From JBCKUK01 sp038924905 (GTDB lineage Bacteria > Pseudomonadota > Gammaproteobacteria > Burkholderiales > Methylophilaceae): DNA of 64,000 bases. The stretch spans positions 8,754-72,753 of the forward strand of contig JBCKUK010000004.1 of the NCBI GenBank assembly GCA_038924905.1. Direction: 5' to 3'. Below the pieces are notes generated by a model, which worked only from the letters and a program-made list of their open reading frames with translations, was not told the DNA's origin and ran no database searches. Shown here piece by piece: positions 20,358 through 28,632 of the stretch; the first letter of the stretch is position 1; every line of letters starts with the position of its first letter. Both the position numbers and the translations under genes were made by a program.

Positions 20358-20708
20358 TCACGCGTTTGGCTGTGCTAAGCGTTGCAAATGTTCTTTGGCG
20401 ATGGAATCGCCTTGTAGTGCTGCGAGACCATACCAATGAGACGCTATGGTAATGTCCAACCTAATACCCGAGCCGTTTTCGTAAAGCTCGCCCAGGCTGC
20501 GCTGGGCCGTGACATAATTTTGTTGTGCGGCGAGCTGCATCCAATAAAAGGCGATGGCCTCGTCCTTAGGTACACCACGGCCGCGCAGGTAGCGCGTAGA
20601 CAATAAACGTTGCGCGCGGGCGATGCCCTGCTGAGCATCAGCTTGTAATACTGCCGCCGATTCTTCCAATGTCAAAAAAGTCTTCTGCTGGTTGAGTTCA
20701 TCAGCCAT
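20358..20708 (-). CDS. Sel1-repeat protein
   Basis: A 116-residue protein with about two and a half Sel1-like repeats (ARAQRLLSTRYLRGRGV, then AQRSLGELYENGSG, then ASHWYGLAALQGD), a helical protein-interaction fold. I start at ATG 20708 because AGGAG of the Shine-Dalgarno lies eight bases upstream; ATG 20714 is also possible. Its start overlaps the end of the tandem nitroreductase gene, so the two are coupled and may work together. No signal peptide. Partner unknown. Confidence 0.8.
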   Translation of the reverse strand: MADELNQQKTFLTLEESAAVLQADAQQGIARAQRLLSTRYLRGRGVPKDEAIAFYWMQLAAQQNYVTAQRSLGELYENGSGIRLDITIASHWYGLAALQGDSIAKEHLQRLAQPNA

Positions 20709-22602
20709 GCTCATGGCTCCTATCGATCTCTTCGCCCTCGAAATTGTACGCCGGCAAGGTCGTGAGCCGACTGTCTTCAACCGGGCTACCCACAGTGAAG
20801 TGGTAGAAACTTTGCCACTCGCGCGCTTCGATGCCGAAGGCCTTATGGACTGGATCGTCGAAGTAGCAGCCGATTCCAGTGGCGCGGATGCCAGCCTCTT
20901 CGGCCTCGAGGTAGAGCACTTGTCCCACCATGCCGGCCTCCCAGAACAGGTTTCGGTAGAACCCGCTGCCATACGTCGCCAAGCTGTCCATGTAATCGGC
21001 GATCATGGTCAGGCTGAAGGCGCCAGCGCCGGCGATGTCTTGGCCGCAGGAGACGGTGGTCGCCAGCGCTCGACAGTCTCCCTCTTGGAGGAGGTACAAG
21101 GTGAGTCCTAGCGGGCAGTCGGGCACGCGGTGCCAACAAAATTCTGCATGCATCACTCTCTTGAGGATATCAACCTTGGCTGGATCGCGGACAAGCGCGT
21201 AGATGCCAGGCGCCAAGCCGTCGACGCGGTGAACGAAGAGCCCGAGGTGGATGCGCGGTCGCCAGGGGATCGCGTCCCAGGGCATACCTCTCCGCTCTTG
21301 TGTTGGAATCAGTCGGGCGAGCATACGAAAGAATGTTGCTCGCGAGATCGCCGTCGAGCCATCCATCGCTACTGCGCTGCGACGGCCAAGAATGGCCCTC
21401 TCCGCGGTGAGCAGGCCCTGACGGATGGGTGTCCAGAAAAGCTCATCCTCCGAGGGAAAGCCGGAGAAATCCTCCTTGATAGACGAACTTTCGCATCGTC
21501 GTGTCGCCTGCGCAACGGCGTCGATCACAGGCCACTCGACGCTGTGTTCTGGGCTCAGCGTGTTGGCCCTGCCCTGCCAAAGCACGCCACCGCCATGCAC
21601 CGTCAGCGGCTTATTCCAATTCCATTTCATCGGTGACACTGCGTTGGCTTCCTCGCTCGCTCCTAGCCGTGCTAAATGCACTGTCCTCGTCGCTCGCTCG
21701 TCGCCGCCTTGTTTCACCTTCGAAATGGAATTGGAATTTGATTCAGTCGGAAGAGATGCTGGTAAATCCGGTGAAATCAACACGAGTAGATCAGCCTCCT
21801 CGCGCTCCGCCGCCGCGAAATCCTCATCGCGGTCAAGCCCAAGGAGGCTGGAGAGGGTGCTATCACTGACGCTGTCGAGGAGCACCAATCTCCAGCCGAG
21901 CGCCGCTGCCGCGATACGCAGGCTGGCAAGCGCGTGTCCAACGTCGTGCTGGCAGTAACGGAACGCGCGCTCACCGTACTTCCAGGCTTCTCGCCAATGA
22001 ACCGATGACAGACCCACAAAGAAGGAACCCTCAGGGAAAGACTCAGTCAGCTCGGTCCACCGCGCAGCCTCGAGCACCGCTCGCCGTTCAAGAGCGTGCT
22101 CCCTTGGCGCATAGTGGTAAACGGCGGCCGCATCGCCGATCTGGTCGATCGCAGGAAGTATGGCATAGCCCTCGGTCGGATGAAGATTCCCGCTCGACGG
22201 ATTTGCGCGCAACGGCCACGTGGTATCACCGACTTGCTTCCATGCCGTCAGCGACAGTGCATACCGGAAAAAGAGCGAGACCGACGCCAACGACAGTGGC
22301 ATCGGCGGCACGCTCGCGCTCGCATAGAGCTGCCAATAGGGCAGCGGGTGGCCCACTTTAGGCAGAGGGAGGCGAACCAGATCCGCTCCCGCGTAGCGCC
22401 GAAACGGATCGGGCTGCGTCGCCCAGTCCATGTAGCCAAGCGCGGCGGCGTAGCGGTGGAAGTGATGTTTTGTCCGCTCGTGGTAGGCGACGACCACCTC
22501 TTCGGCAGAGGCCTCTCCCTCAAGAAGGCTAGCTCGTTCCAGCGTACCTGGCTCCCCCGATAAGGGTGAAAGACGATGGGACGTCATGGCAATCTTCGTC
22601 AT
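20701..22602 (-). CDS. tandem nitroreductase-fold protein, SagB/ThcOx type
   Basis: About 633 residues with two nitroreductase-like halves. The first has RANPSSGNLHPTEGY, the flavin-binding hallmark of SagB/ThcOx oxidases, preceded by YHERTKHHFHRYA. The second has LGLFVHRVDGLAPGIYAL and FYRNLFWEAGMVGQVLYLEA, and ends YHFTVGSPVEDSRL. Relatives oxidise azolines in thiazole/oxazole peptides, or have unknown roles. No YcaO or other peptide-modifying gene is nearby. Residues about 289-330 are encoded by an inserted repeat. Start is uncertain: ATG 22602 overlaps a 25-codon upstream gene (ATGA); ATG 22587 is an alternative. Confidence 0.85.
   Translation of the reverse strand: MTKIAMTSHRLSPLSGEPGTLERASLLEGEASAEEVVVAYHERTKHHFHRYAAALGYMDWATQPDPFRRYAGADLVRLPLPKVGHPLPYWQLYASASVPPMPLSLASVSLFFRYALSLTAWKQVGDTTWPLRANPSSGNLHPTEGYAILPAIDQIGDAAAVYHYAPREHALERRAVLEAARWTELTESFPEGSFFVGLSSVHWREAWKYGERAFRYCQHDVGHALASLRIAAAALGWRLVLLDSVSDSTLSSLLGLDRDEDFAAAEREEADLLVLISPDLPASLPTESNSNSISKVKQGGDERATRTVHLARLGASEEANAVSPMKWNWNKPLTVHGGGVLWQGRANTLSPEHSVEWPVIDAVAQATRRCESSSIKEDFSGFPSEDELFWTPIRQGLLTAERAILGRRSAVAMDGSTAISRATFFRMLARLIPTQERRGMPWDAIPWRPRIHLGLFVHRVDGLAPGIYALVRDPAKVDILKRVMHAEFCWHRVPDCPLGLTLYLLQEGDCRALATTVSCGQDIAGAGAFSLTMIADYMDSLATYGSGFYRNLFWEAGMVGQVLYLEAEEAGIRATGIGCYFDDPVHKAFGIEAREWQSFYHFTVGSPVEDSRLTTLPAYNFEGEEIDRSHEHG
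21613..21737. repeat. MITE-like palindromic element inside the nitroreductase gene
   Basis: Perfect 16-bp terminal inverted repeats, ATTCCAATTCCATTTC at 21613-21628 and its complement at 21722-21737, bound a 125-bp element containing CCTCGCTCGCTC repeats and a short GTGC/GCAC hairpin. It leaves the reading frame open and adds about 40 residues between the two nitroreductase halves. Confidence 0.75.
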
Positions 22603-22676
22603 GCTGTGCAGCACTCGATGAGCGCCTGCGCGCTCGTCACCGGCGCGTCGCAGTAGCGAGTTTCGTTCTTGACCAT
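22599..22676 (-). CDS. 25-residue small ORF coupled to the nitroreductase gene
   Basis: The ORF starts MVKNETRYCDAPV and ends ALIECCTA, with three cysteines. A strong GGGAGG ribosome site lies nine bases before the ATG, and its stop overlaps the nitroreductase start (ATGA). It may be a leader peptide that couples translation, a small peptide substrate of the SagB-like enzyme, or a relic. No family match is recognised. Confidence 0.4.
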   Translation of the reverse strand: MVKNETRYCDAPVTSAQALIECCTA

Positions 22677-22732
22677 AGTGCCGAACCTCCCAGGGCCTAA
22701 CACTCGGCTGCAACCCTTTGTTAGCCATCCGT

Positions 22733-23083
22733 TTATCCAATGGTAGCAAGGATGTACTCCATCTTGCGCTGTTTGCACCACATCTCGGCCGCCTTGCGCT
22801 TACGCTGCACGTCGTTGGAGTCAAGACGGCTCGGGTCCTTTACTTCGATGACGACCCTGCCGCCATCTTCGTATTCCACGAGGAAGTCGGGCACATATCG
22901 CCGCTGGTGCTTCTGGCCGTCAATCCAGGGGATGGTGATGCCGTGTCGCTTCATCCACTTCACTACATGCGGATCGCGCTCCAGACGGTCCATCATCCGC
23001 CGTTCGAGATCGCTCTGGTACTTCTCGAAGTTCCAGGGGCTCTTCTTCGGATTTGCGTACTGGCCGTGTATGCTAATTGCCAT
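22733..23083 (-). CDS. TnsA-like PD-(D/E)XK endonuclease domain protein
   Basis: A 116-residue protein with the nuclease pattern RRYVPDFLVEYEDG, then RVVIEVKDPSRL, meaning Asp in PDF and Glu and Lys in EVK as metal and catalytic residues. This resembles the N-terminal domain of TnsA, the Tn7 5'-strand nuclease, but no TnsB, TnsC or attachment site is seen, and TnsA is normally about 270 residues. It may be a stray transposon-derived nuclease or a small stand-alone member. It lies just upstream of the 25-codon ORF. Confidence 0.7.
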   Translation of the reverse strand: MAISIHGQYANPKKSPWNFEKYQSDLERRMMDRLERDPHVVKWMKRHGITIPWIDGQKHQRRYVPDFLVEYEDGGRVVIEVKDPSRLDSNDVQRKRKAAEMWCKQRKMEYILATIG

Positions 23084-23312
23084 ATTCGATAATCCCCGCT
23101 ATCAAACCTGGGATGGCTCCGACCTTGGTCTTCACTTGCCGGAGCATTTTCCACGCGAAATCCACCTCCGCCCGTCCCCTAACCCAAGCGAAGAGCCGTT
23201 GAGGAACTGCGCCCGGACGTGGTGCAGTAACTGTAATGGTCTAACAATCTGCCACACAAGCTAAGAGGTTTTGTTGCTGTTTTTGCTGATACTTTAGCTC
23301 GAACGCTACAGG

Positions 23313-23343
23313 CGGCTGTCAACGGCGTGGTTTCGGTTGTCAT
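23313..23343 (-). repeat. 31-bp duplicate of the lipA 5' end
   Basis: Bases 23313-23343 are identical to 33371-33401, which encode the first residues of LipA ([11 protein letters not shown]). The copy sits 22 bases after the yggX stop and breaks off after eleven codons, so it is a remnant. The rest of 23084-23365 shows no gene I recognise. Confidence 0.85.
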
Positions 23344-23365
23344 AGCGATTGTCCAGAGACATTAT

Positions 23366-23647
23366 TCATTTGCTGCTGGGTTTCACATACCCTGCAGCCA
23401 CATCGGCGCCGGCGCCAAAAAAATATGCGTCCATTTGTTTGGCAAGATATTTTCGCGCGGCGGAATCGGCGAGATTCAGCCGGTTTTCATTCACCAGCAT
23501 CTTCTGATGCTCAAGCCACGCTCTCCATGCTCCCCTGGACACGTTTTCAAAAATCCGCTTGCCGAGTTCCCCCGGATACGGCGGAAAATCAAACCCCTCG
23601 GCTTCACGCCAGAGTTTTATGCAATTCACTGTTCTAGGCATAGGCAT
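23366..23647 (-). CDS. yggX: probable Fe(2+)-trafficking protein YggX
   Basis: A small iron-related protein linked in enteric bacteria to protection of Fe-S clusters from superoxide. The 93 residues match YggX throughout: [38 protein letters not shown], and [20 protein letters not shown]. The conserved cysteine near the N terminus is present. I start at ATG 23647 because GGAG lies seven bases upstream. It usually neighbours mutY or argA; here it sits among Fe-S genes. Confidence 0.95.
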   Translation of the reverse strand: MPMPRTVNCIKLWREAEGFDFPPYPGELGKRIFENVSRGAWRAWLEHQKMLVNENRLNLADSAARKYLAKQMDAYFFGAGADVAAGYVKPSSK

Positions 23648-23894
23648 TTCAACGCTCCTCTCAAGAAAATCTAGGACCCAACTAGTTGCGCATCAACATG
23701 AGTTAGATGTTGCATCCCGGCCAAATCATTGCGCTGCCGCCGGAAGGTGCGGGCTCTGCCTGAGCTTCATCTTCGCGCACGACATGTCGCCGGACACGCT
23801 TGAATCCAGTCTGCGATAAGCGCACCAGCGGCTCGTGTTCGAAATCCGGACGGATATTCCGGTGAATCAGGCGAATTCCTCCATGTAAACTCGG

Positions 23895-24125
23895 CTACTC
23901 CGCCGGTGTGCGCAGGTCGGGATAATTCTCTTTCACTTCGTGACGGTTTCCTTCCGCGTCGTACCAGTAAAGCTTATCGGGCTCTTCGGTCTTTGCGGTG
24001 GTTTTGTGAGTGCTGTCACAAAACGGCTGGTTCTTCGACAACCCACAGCCGCATATGTACTTAGTTTCCTCGCCCACTGTCACCGGATACGGACCTGTCC
24101 GGGTTCTTTTGACGATCCTTGCCAT
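23895..24125 (-). CDS. CDGSH-type iron-sulfur protein
   Basis: A 76-residue protein with one CDGSH motif, CGCGLSKNQPFCDSTH (Cys-X-Cys-X2-Ser-X3-Pro-X-Cys-Asp-X2-His). These three cysteines and one histidine bind a redox-active [2Fe-2S] cluster in the mitoNEET family. The glycine after CD is replaced by Ser, as in many bacterial members. The exact function is unknown; electron transfer or cluster transfer is usual for the family. Confidence 0.92.
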   Translation of the reverse strand: MARIVKRTRTGPYPVTVGEETKYICGCGLSKNQPFCDSTHKTTAKTEEPDKLYWYDAEGNRHEVKENYPDLRTPAE

Positions 24126-24412
24126 GAGCTATCCTTGAAAATTGTGTATGCGATGAATTGAGACGGTGGCGTATCTTTGATGGTTCTTCCGGAATCATCA
24201 ACCTTTCGGAAAAAAAGAATGCGCCGTGAGTAACGATAACGTTTTTTTCGTTGAAGAATCCAGTGGTAGCCTCTTCCATTCGGAATCCGTTTAGTTAGTT
24301 GTTCAAGCAAACTGGGCGCTGAAAAAATCACCGCGAGAACGAGTAAAGGTCACCTCGATGTTGAAGTTCCCGCCGCCGTTGACTGCCGCCCGGAAATTTG
24401 AGCCTCGTGCGT
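24126..24412. other. gap between CDGSH and peroxiredoxin genes
   Basis: No complete gene is seen. On the minus strand 24306-24412 is open and would read NFRAAVNGGGNFNIEVTF, which looks protein-like and may be a 3' gene remnant, but I cannot name it. A possible promoter for the CDGSH gene would also lie here. Confidence 0.35.
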
Positions 24413-25054
24413 TCACTTCAGGTCTGGCTGCGGCGTGATGCGCAGGTAGGGTTTGACGACCGTGTAGCCCTTCGGGAATTTTTGCTTCAATACTTCCGGG
24501 TCCTGCAGTGACGGCACAATAATGACGTCATCACCGACGTTCCAGTTTGCTGGCGTGGCGACGCTGTAGCCGTCGGTCAGCTGCAGCGAATCAATCACAC
24601 GCAGAATTTCGTTGAAGTTGCGTCCCGTGCTGGCCGGGTAAGTAATGGTCGCGCGTATCTTCTTTTTCGGATCAATGAAGAACACCGAGCGCACCGTCAG
24701 GGTGTCGTTGGCGTTTGGATGAATCATATCGTAGAGGTCCGAGACGGTGTGATCCGGATCAGCCAGCACCGGAAAATCGACGTTGGTGTTTTGCGTCTCG
24801 TTGATGTCATTGACCCACAGGGAATGCGAGTCGAGCGCGTCAACGCTGACGGCCAACACCTTGACGTTGCGGCGCGCGAACTCATCCTTGAGTTTGGCGG
24901 TCGCGCCCAGCTCGGTAGTGCAAACTGGCGTGAAGTCTTTCGGATGCGAGAACAACAGGCCCCAACTGGTGCCGAGCCAAGCGTGAAAATCAATGTCGCC
25001 AGCCGTCGATTTCTGAACAAAATTTGGTGCGATGTCGCCTAAATGCAATGCCAT
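24413..25054 (-). CDS. 1-Cys peroxiredoxin (Prx6 type)
   Basis: Thiol peroxidase that reduces hydrogen peroxide, organic peroxides and peroxynitrite. The 213-residue protein has the peroxidatic cysteine Cys45 in FTPVCTTE and the long C-terminal domain of the Prx6 group (GYTVVKPYLRITPQPDLK). It is the gene after cysI in the same direction, with a small hairpin (CTGAAC/GTTCAG, 25075-25091) between them. Placing a peroxide scavenger beside an Fe-S and siroheme enzyme suggests protection. Confidence 0.95.
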   Translation of the reverse strand: MALHLGDIAPNFVQKSTAGDIDFHAWLGTSWGLLFSHPKDFTPVCTTELGATAKLKDEFARRNVKVLAVSVDALDSHSLWVNDINETQNTNVDFPVLADPDHTVSDLYDMIHPNANDTLTVRSVFFIDPKKKIRATITYPASTGRNFNEILRVIDSLQLTDGYSVATPANWNVGDDVIIVPSLQDPEVLKQKFPKGYTVVKPYLRITPQPDLK

Positions 25055-25102
25055 GATGGTTCTCCTTGGTAATTCTGAACAGGAAGTTCAGCGTTTTAAA
25101 GT

Positions 25103-26812
25103 TTAGCGGCGGGCGCCCGTGTCCTTATGGAAATCGGCGCCGTTCACGGTCGCGGCGATAAAGTCCGCGCGGATGACGTAATCACCGAAGTGTTCGCCGT
25201 CCCGGCGCTCGCTCTTGTAAGCGGCGAAGATCGGATCGAGGTTCGCGATGATCGCGCCGTGGTCGAGATCCGCAGCGTAGAGCTTGGAAAGTCGCGAGCC
25301 GTCGAAGGCGGCACCCAGATAGAGGTTATAGAGGCCGGGGCCTTTCCCGACCAAGCCGATCTCGGCGACATAAGGCCGGGAGCAGCCGTTGGGACAGCCG
25401 GTCATGCGGATGACGATTTCGGCCTCGGCCAGCCCGTGCGCGGCCAGACGCTCTTCCAGCGCGGTGACGAGGTCGGGCAGATAGCGTTCGCTTTCGGCGA
25501 GCGCGAGCCCGCAGGTCGGCAGCGCGACGCAGGCCATCGCATTGCGCCGCAGAGCCGAGGCGCCAGTCGTGAGGCCATGCTCGGCCACCAGCGCCTCGAT
25601 GGACTTGCGCTTGTCCTTCGGCACGTTGGCGATGATCAGATTCTGGTTGGCGGTGAGGCGAAAATCGCCGTCATGTACCTCGGCGATCCGGCGCAGGCCG
25701 GTGAGCCATTGCACGCCGCCCGGCACATCCTTGACACGGCCGTTCTCGATGAAGAGCGTCAGATGCGCGCACCCATTGTCGCTTTCGGTCCAGCCGTAGC
25801 GGTCGCCGGTCGAGGTGAAGGTGAACGGCTTGGCTGCCGCCAGCTTGACGCCACTGCGCTGCTCGACCTCGGCACGGAAGGCATCGAGACCGCGATCCTC
25901 GATCGTGTATTTCAGGCGCGCATGTTTGCGGTTGACGCGGTCGCCCCAGTCGCGCTGTACGGTGACCACGGCTTCGGCCACGGCAATAGCCTGGTCCGCT
26001 CGGCAATAGCCCATGACGTCGGCCATTCGGGGATAAGTCTCCGGCTCGCCATGCGTCATGGCCATACCACCGCCGACGGTGACGTTATAGCCATCGATCT
26101 CATGCTGGTTGTCGAGGATGGCGATGAAGCCGAGGTCATGCGCATAGACGTCGACGTCGTTCGACGGAGGCACGGCGATGACGATCTTGAACTTGCGCGG
26201 CAGGTAGGTTTTGCCGTAGATCGGCTCGACGACCTCTTCCTCGCCACCGGCGATGCGCTCGCCATCGAGCCAGATCTCGCGATAGGCCGGCGTGCGCGGC
26301 AACAGATGGTCGGACAGGGCACGGGCGAGCGCGAGCGAAGCGGCGTGGGCGCGTGACTGATAGGGGTTCGGATTGCACAGCACGTTGCGGTTGACGTCAC
26401 CGCATGCCGCAAGGGTCGTCAGCAGCGCTGCGTCAATCTCGCGCATCGTCGCTTTCAGGTTCGATTTGATGATGCCGTGCAACTGGAACGTCTGCCGTGT
26501 GGTCAGGCGCATCGTGCCGTTGCCGTAGGTGCGCACGATGTGATCGAGGTTGATAAATTGCCCCGGCGTGCACACGCCGCCTGGCACACGCAAGCGGATC
26601 ATGAAGGAGAAGGCCTTCTCCATTTTCTTGCGCACGCGCTCGGCGCGCAGATCGCGGTCGTCTTGCAGGTACATGCCATGGAACTTCACCAGCTGCGCAT
26701 CATCCTCGATGATCCCGCCAGTGATCTCCTCGCGCAGGCCTTCGGCGAGTGTGCCGCGCAGATACGCGCTCGCTTCCTTGATGCGCTCATTGCGTGAAAG
26801 TTCTTTGGTCAT
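25103..26812 (-). CDS. cysI: sulfite reductase hemoprotein beta subunit
   Basis: Reduces sulfite to sulfide with siroheme and a [4Fe-4S] cluster, taking electrons from CysJ. The 569 residues contain the paired sulfite/nitrite reductase repeats, RLTTRQTFQLHGI, and the cluster ligands CVALPTCGLA (about residue 425) and GCPNGCSRPY (about 470). It starts 20 bases after cysJ and forms a cysJ-cysI-prx unit. No cysH, cysD, cysN or siroheme synthase gene is in the window. Confidence 0.97.
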   Translation of the reverse strand: MTKELSRNERIKEASAYLRGTLAEGLREEITGGIIEDDAQLVKFHGMYLQDDRDLRAERVRKKMEKAFSFMIRLRVPGGVCTPGQFINLDHIVRTYGNGTMRLTTRQTFQLHGIIKSNLKATMREIDAALLTTLAACGDVNRNVLCNPNPYQSRAHAASLALARALSDHLLPRTPAYREIWLDGERIAGGEEEVVEPIYGKTYLPRKFKIVIAVPPSNDVDVYAHDLGFIAILDNQHEIDGYNVTVGGGMAMTHGEPETYPRMADVMGYCRADQAIAVAEAVVTVQRDWGDRVNRKHARLKYTIEDRGLDAFRAEVEQRSGVKLAAAKPFTFTSTGDRYGWTESDNGCAHLTLFIENGRVKDVPGGVQWLTGLRRIAEVHDGDFRLTANQNLIIANVPKDKRKSIEALVAEHGLTTGASALRRNAMACVALPTCGLALAESERYLPDLVTALEERLAAHGLAEAEIVIRMTGCPNGCSRPYVAEIGLVGKGPGLYNLYLGAAFDGSRLSKLYAADLDHGAIIANLDPIFAAYKSERRDGEHFGDYVIRADFIAATVNGADFHKDTGARR

Positions 26813-26832
26813 GTGGACTCCGTATGAACTAT

Positions 26833-28587
26833 TTAGTAAGTATCCTGAAGATAGCGGTGCTCACGATCGAGATTGTTTACCGCTTGCTCGGCGGCCTCCA
26901 CGCTCAGCGCCTTTACATCGGCATAGGCGCGCACGAGTGCCGTACGCACGTCCTTCGCCATTGCCTTGGCGTCGCCGCAGACATAGAAATAGGCACCACT
27001 GTCGAGCCAGTCGACGAGGTCCCGGCGCTGGTTCCAGATGCGGTGCTGCACATAGAGCTTCTCCGGTGTGTCGCGGGAGAAGGCGACGTCCATGCGCGTG
27101 AGCGAGCCATCCTTCAACGCATCCTGCCATTCGAGCTGATAGAGGAAATCGTGGGTGAAATGGCGGTCGCCAAAGAACAGCCAGGAGCGGCCGCTCGCGC
27201 CAGTGGCACGGCGCTCCTGCACGAAGGCGCGGAACGGAGCGATGCCCGTGCCCGGCCCCACCATGATGATGTCGCGCTCCGGCGCGGGAAGCGCGAAATG
27301 CCGGTTGGGCCGCAACTTCACGCGCAGCCGCTGCCCTTTCTTCAATTGGTCGGCGACATGGCCGGAAGCGACACCTTTGCGTGCGCGCCCGAAGCTCTGG
27401 TAACGCACCGCAGAGATCAGAAGATGCGCCTCCTCCCCCACCTCGCGGCGCGAGGAAGCGATGGAGTAGGCGCGCAACGCCAGCGGCCGTGTTACCTGCA
27501 GCAGCTGGTCGGCAGACAGCGTAATGGGAAAGAACTGGAGAAGATCGATGAGCTGCCGGCCCGCGATCCAGGCGCGGGCATCGCCCGATTCGAGCAGAGC
27601 CTTTACCTCCTGGTGCTGGTGGCCGGTCGTGGCGGCGTAGCTTTCCAGGGTCTTGAGTGACAGCGTCGTGACATCCCGGCCCTTCGTCAGCTCGGCGCGC
27701 AGCGCAGCGTCGGACGCAAGACCCGCCGCTTTCAGCAGATCGTCCACGTAGGCCGCATCGTTCTCCGGGTAGAGCTCAAGTGAATCGCCAGGTTTATAGG
27801 GCGGCGCCGCGCCATCGAAGCCGAGCTCGAGATGGATCGTTTCCTTTTCCGACTGCGATGAATTGAGGTCGATGAACTCGGTGATCTCGGCTTCGACCGG
27901 ACCGAGATCGGCGGTGCTCGCTGCCTTCGCGCCAAAATCGACCGCGATGACGCGGCCGCGGCCGGCTTCCTCGACCGGCGCCAGCGCCTTAAGCGCCGTC
28001 TTTATCCAGCGCCCGGCGGGCTCCGCGAAATCTAGATCGCAATCGACGCGGTCGACGACGCGCTTGCCGCCGAGCGCTTCAAGTCTTGCGTCCAACGCCT
28101 TGCCGATCGCGCAGAACTCGGTATAGGCGGTGTCGCCGAGCGCGAGAACGCCGAACAGGGCGCCATCGAGGCGCGGTGCGCCCTCGCCCATGAGTTCACC
28201 GTAAGCGCGAATGGCCCGCGCGGGCGGATCACCTTCACCCCAGGTCGCGGCGATGACGACGAGACGCCGTACCGATGCGAGCGTCGCCACATCGAGATCA
28301 GCCATGTCGACGATCGAAGGCTTCAATCCCATCTTGCGCGCCGCCTTGGCCATGTCCGACACGAGCCGCTCGGAGTTTCCGGATTCGGTGGCGTAGAGGA
28401 TGGTCAGCGGTTCGGCGGGTTGTGCGCCGACCGCCGGCTGCGGCGCCGTCGTGGCAGTGTTCATTCCGGCGAGAAATCCCGCAAGCCACGCGCGTTGGGT
28501 GGGGCTGGCGGGCCCCACCACGCGGTTGAGGATCTCGATCTCCTCTTCGGCGAACGGAGCCGTATTCGGGATCGGCGAAGAATTCAT
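26833..28587 (-). CDS. cysJ: sulfite reductase flavoprotein alpha subunit
   Basis: Transfers electrons from NADPH through FAD and FMN to CysI. The 584-residue protein has an N-terminal flavodoxin domain (LYATESGNSERLVSD), a central FAD domain (RAYSIASS) and a C-terminal NADPH domain (GPGTGIAPFRAFVQER, YFYVCGDAKAMAKDV), ending LDREHRYLQDTY, as expected for CysJ. It is preceded by the nfu gene with a 45-bp gap, so nfu and mrp may share its transcript. Confidence 0.97.
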   Translation of the reverse strand: MNSSPIPNTAPFAEEEIEILNRVVGPASPTQRAWLAGFLAGMNTATTAPQPAVGAQPAEPLTILYATESGNSERLVSDMAKAARKMGLKPSIVDMADLDVATLASVRRLVVIAATWGEGDPPARAIRAYGELMGEGAPRLDGALFGVLALGDTAYTEFCAIGKALDARLEALGGKRVVDRVDCDLDFAEPAGRWIKTALKALAPVEEAGRGRVIAVDFGAKAASTADLGPVEAEITEFIDLNSSQSEKETIHLELGFDGAAPPYKPGDSLELYPENDAAYVDDLLKAAGLASDAALRAELTKGRDVTTLSLKTLESYAATTGHQHQEVKALLESGDARAWIAGRQLIDLLQFFPITLSADQLLQVTRPLALRAYSIASSRREVGEEAHLLISAVRYQSFGRARKGVASGHVADQLKKGQRLRVKLRPNRHFALPAPERDIIMVGPGTGIAPFRAFVQERRATGASGRSWLFFGDRHFTHDFLYQLEWQDALKDGSLTRMDVAFSRDTPEKLYVQHRIWNQRRDLVDWLDSGAYFYVCGDAKAMAKDVRTALVRAYADVKALSVEAAEQAVNNLDREHRYLQDTY

Positions 28588-28632
28588 GTCCGGACGCCAA
28601 TAGTTTGCTGGGACAGTTGATTTGGCATAGGG

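Noticed and set aside
22700..22740. GCCTAAC and GTTAGCC, suggesting an integron attC site near the TnsA-like gene
   Set aside because: The two cores are only 19 bases apart, GTTAGCC does not fit GTTRRRY, and no integrase or cassette array is visible.
22733..23083. A Tn7-like transposon, suggested by the TnsA-like gene
   Set aside because: No TnsB, TnsC, TnsD or TniQ genes and no Tn7-type ends are seen in the flanks.
24306..24412. Short minus-strand open stretch after the peroxiredoxin gene
   Set aside because: It looks protein-like but is too short to assign and has no start; recorded only as a possible remnant.
25127..26356. A 409-codon open frame on the plus strand
   Set aside because: It is exactly antisense to cysI, which has all its cluster ligands; the plus-strand frame has no family features.
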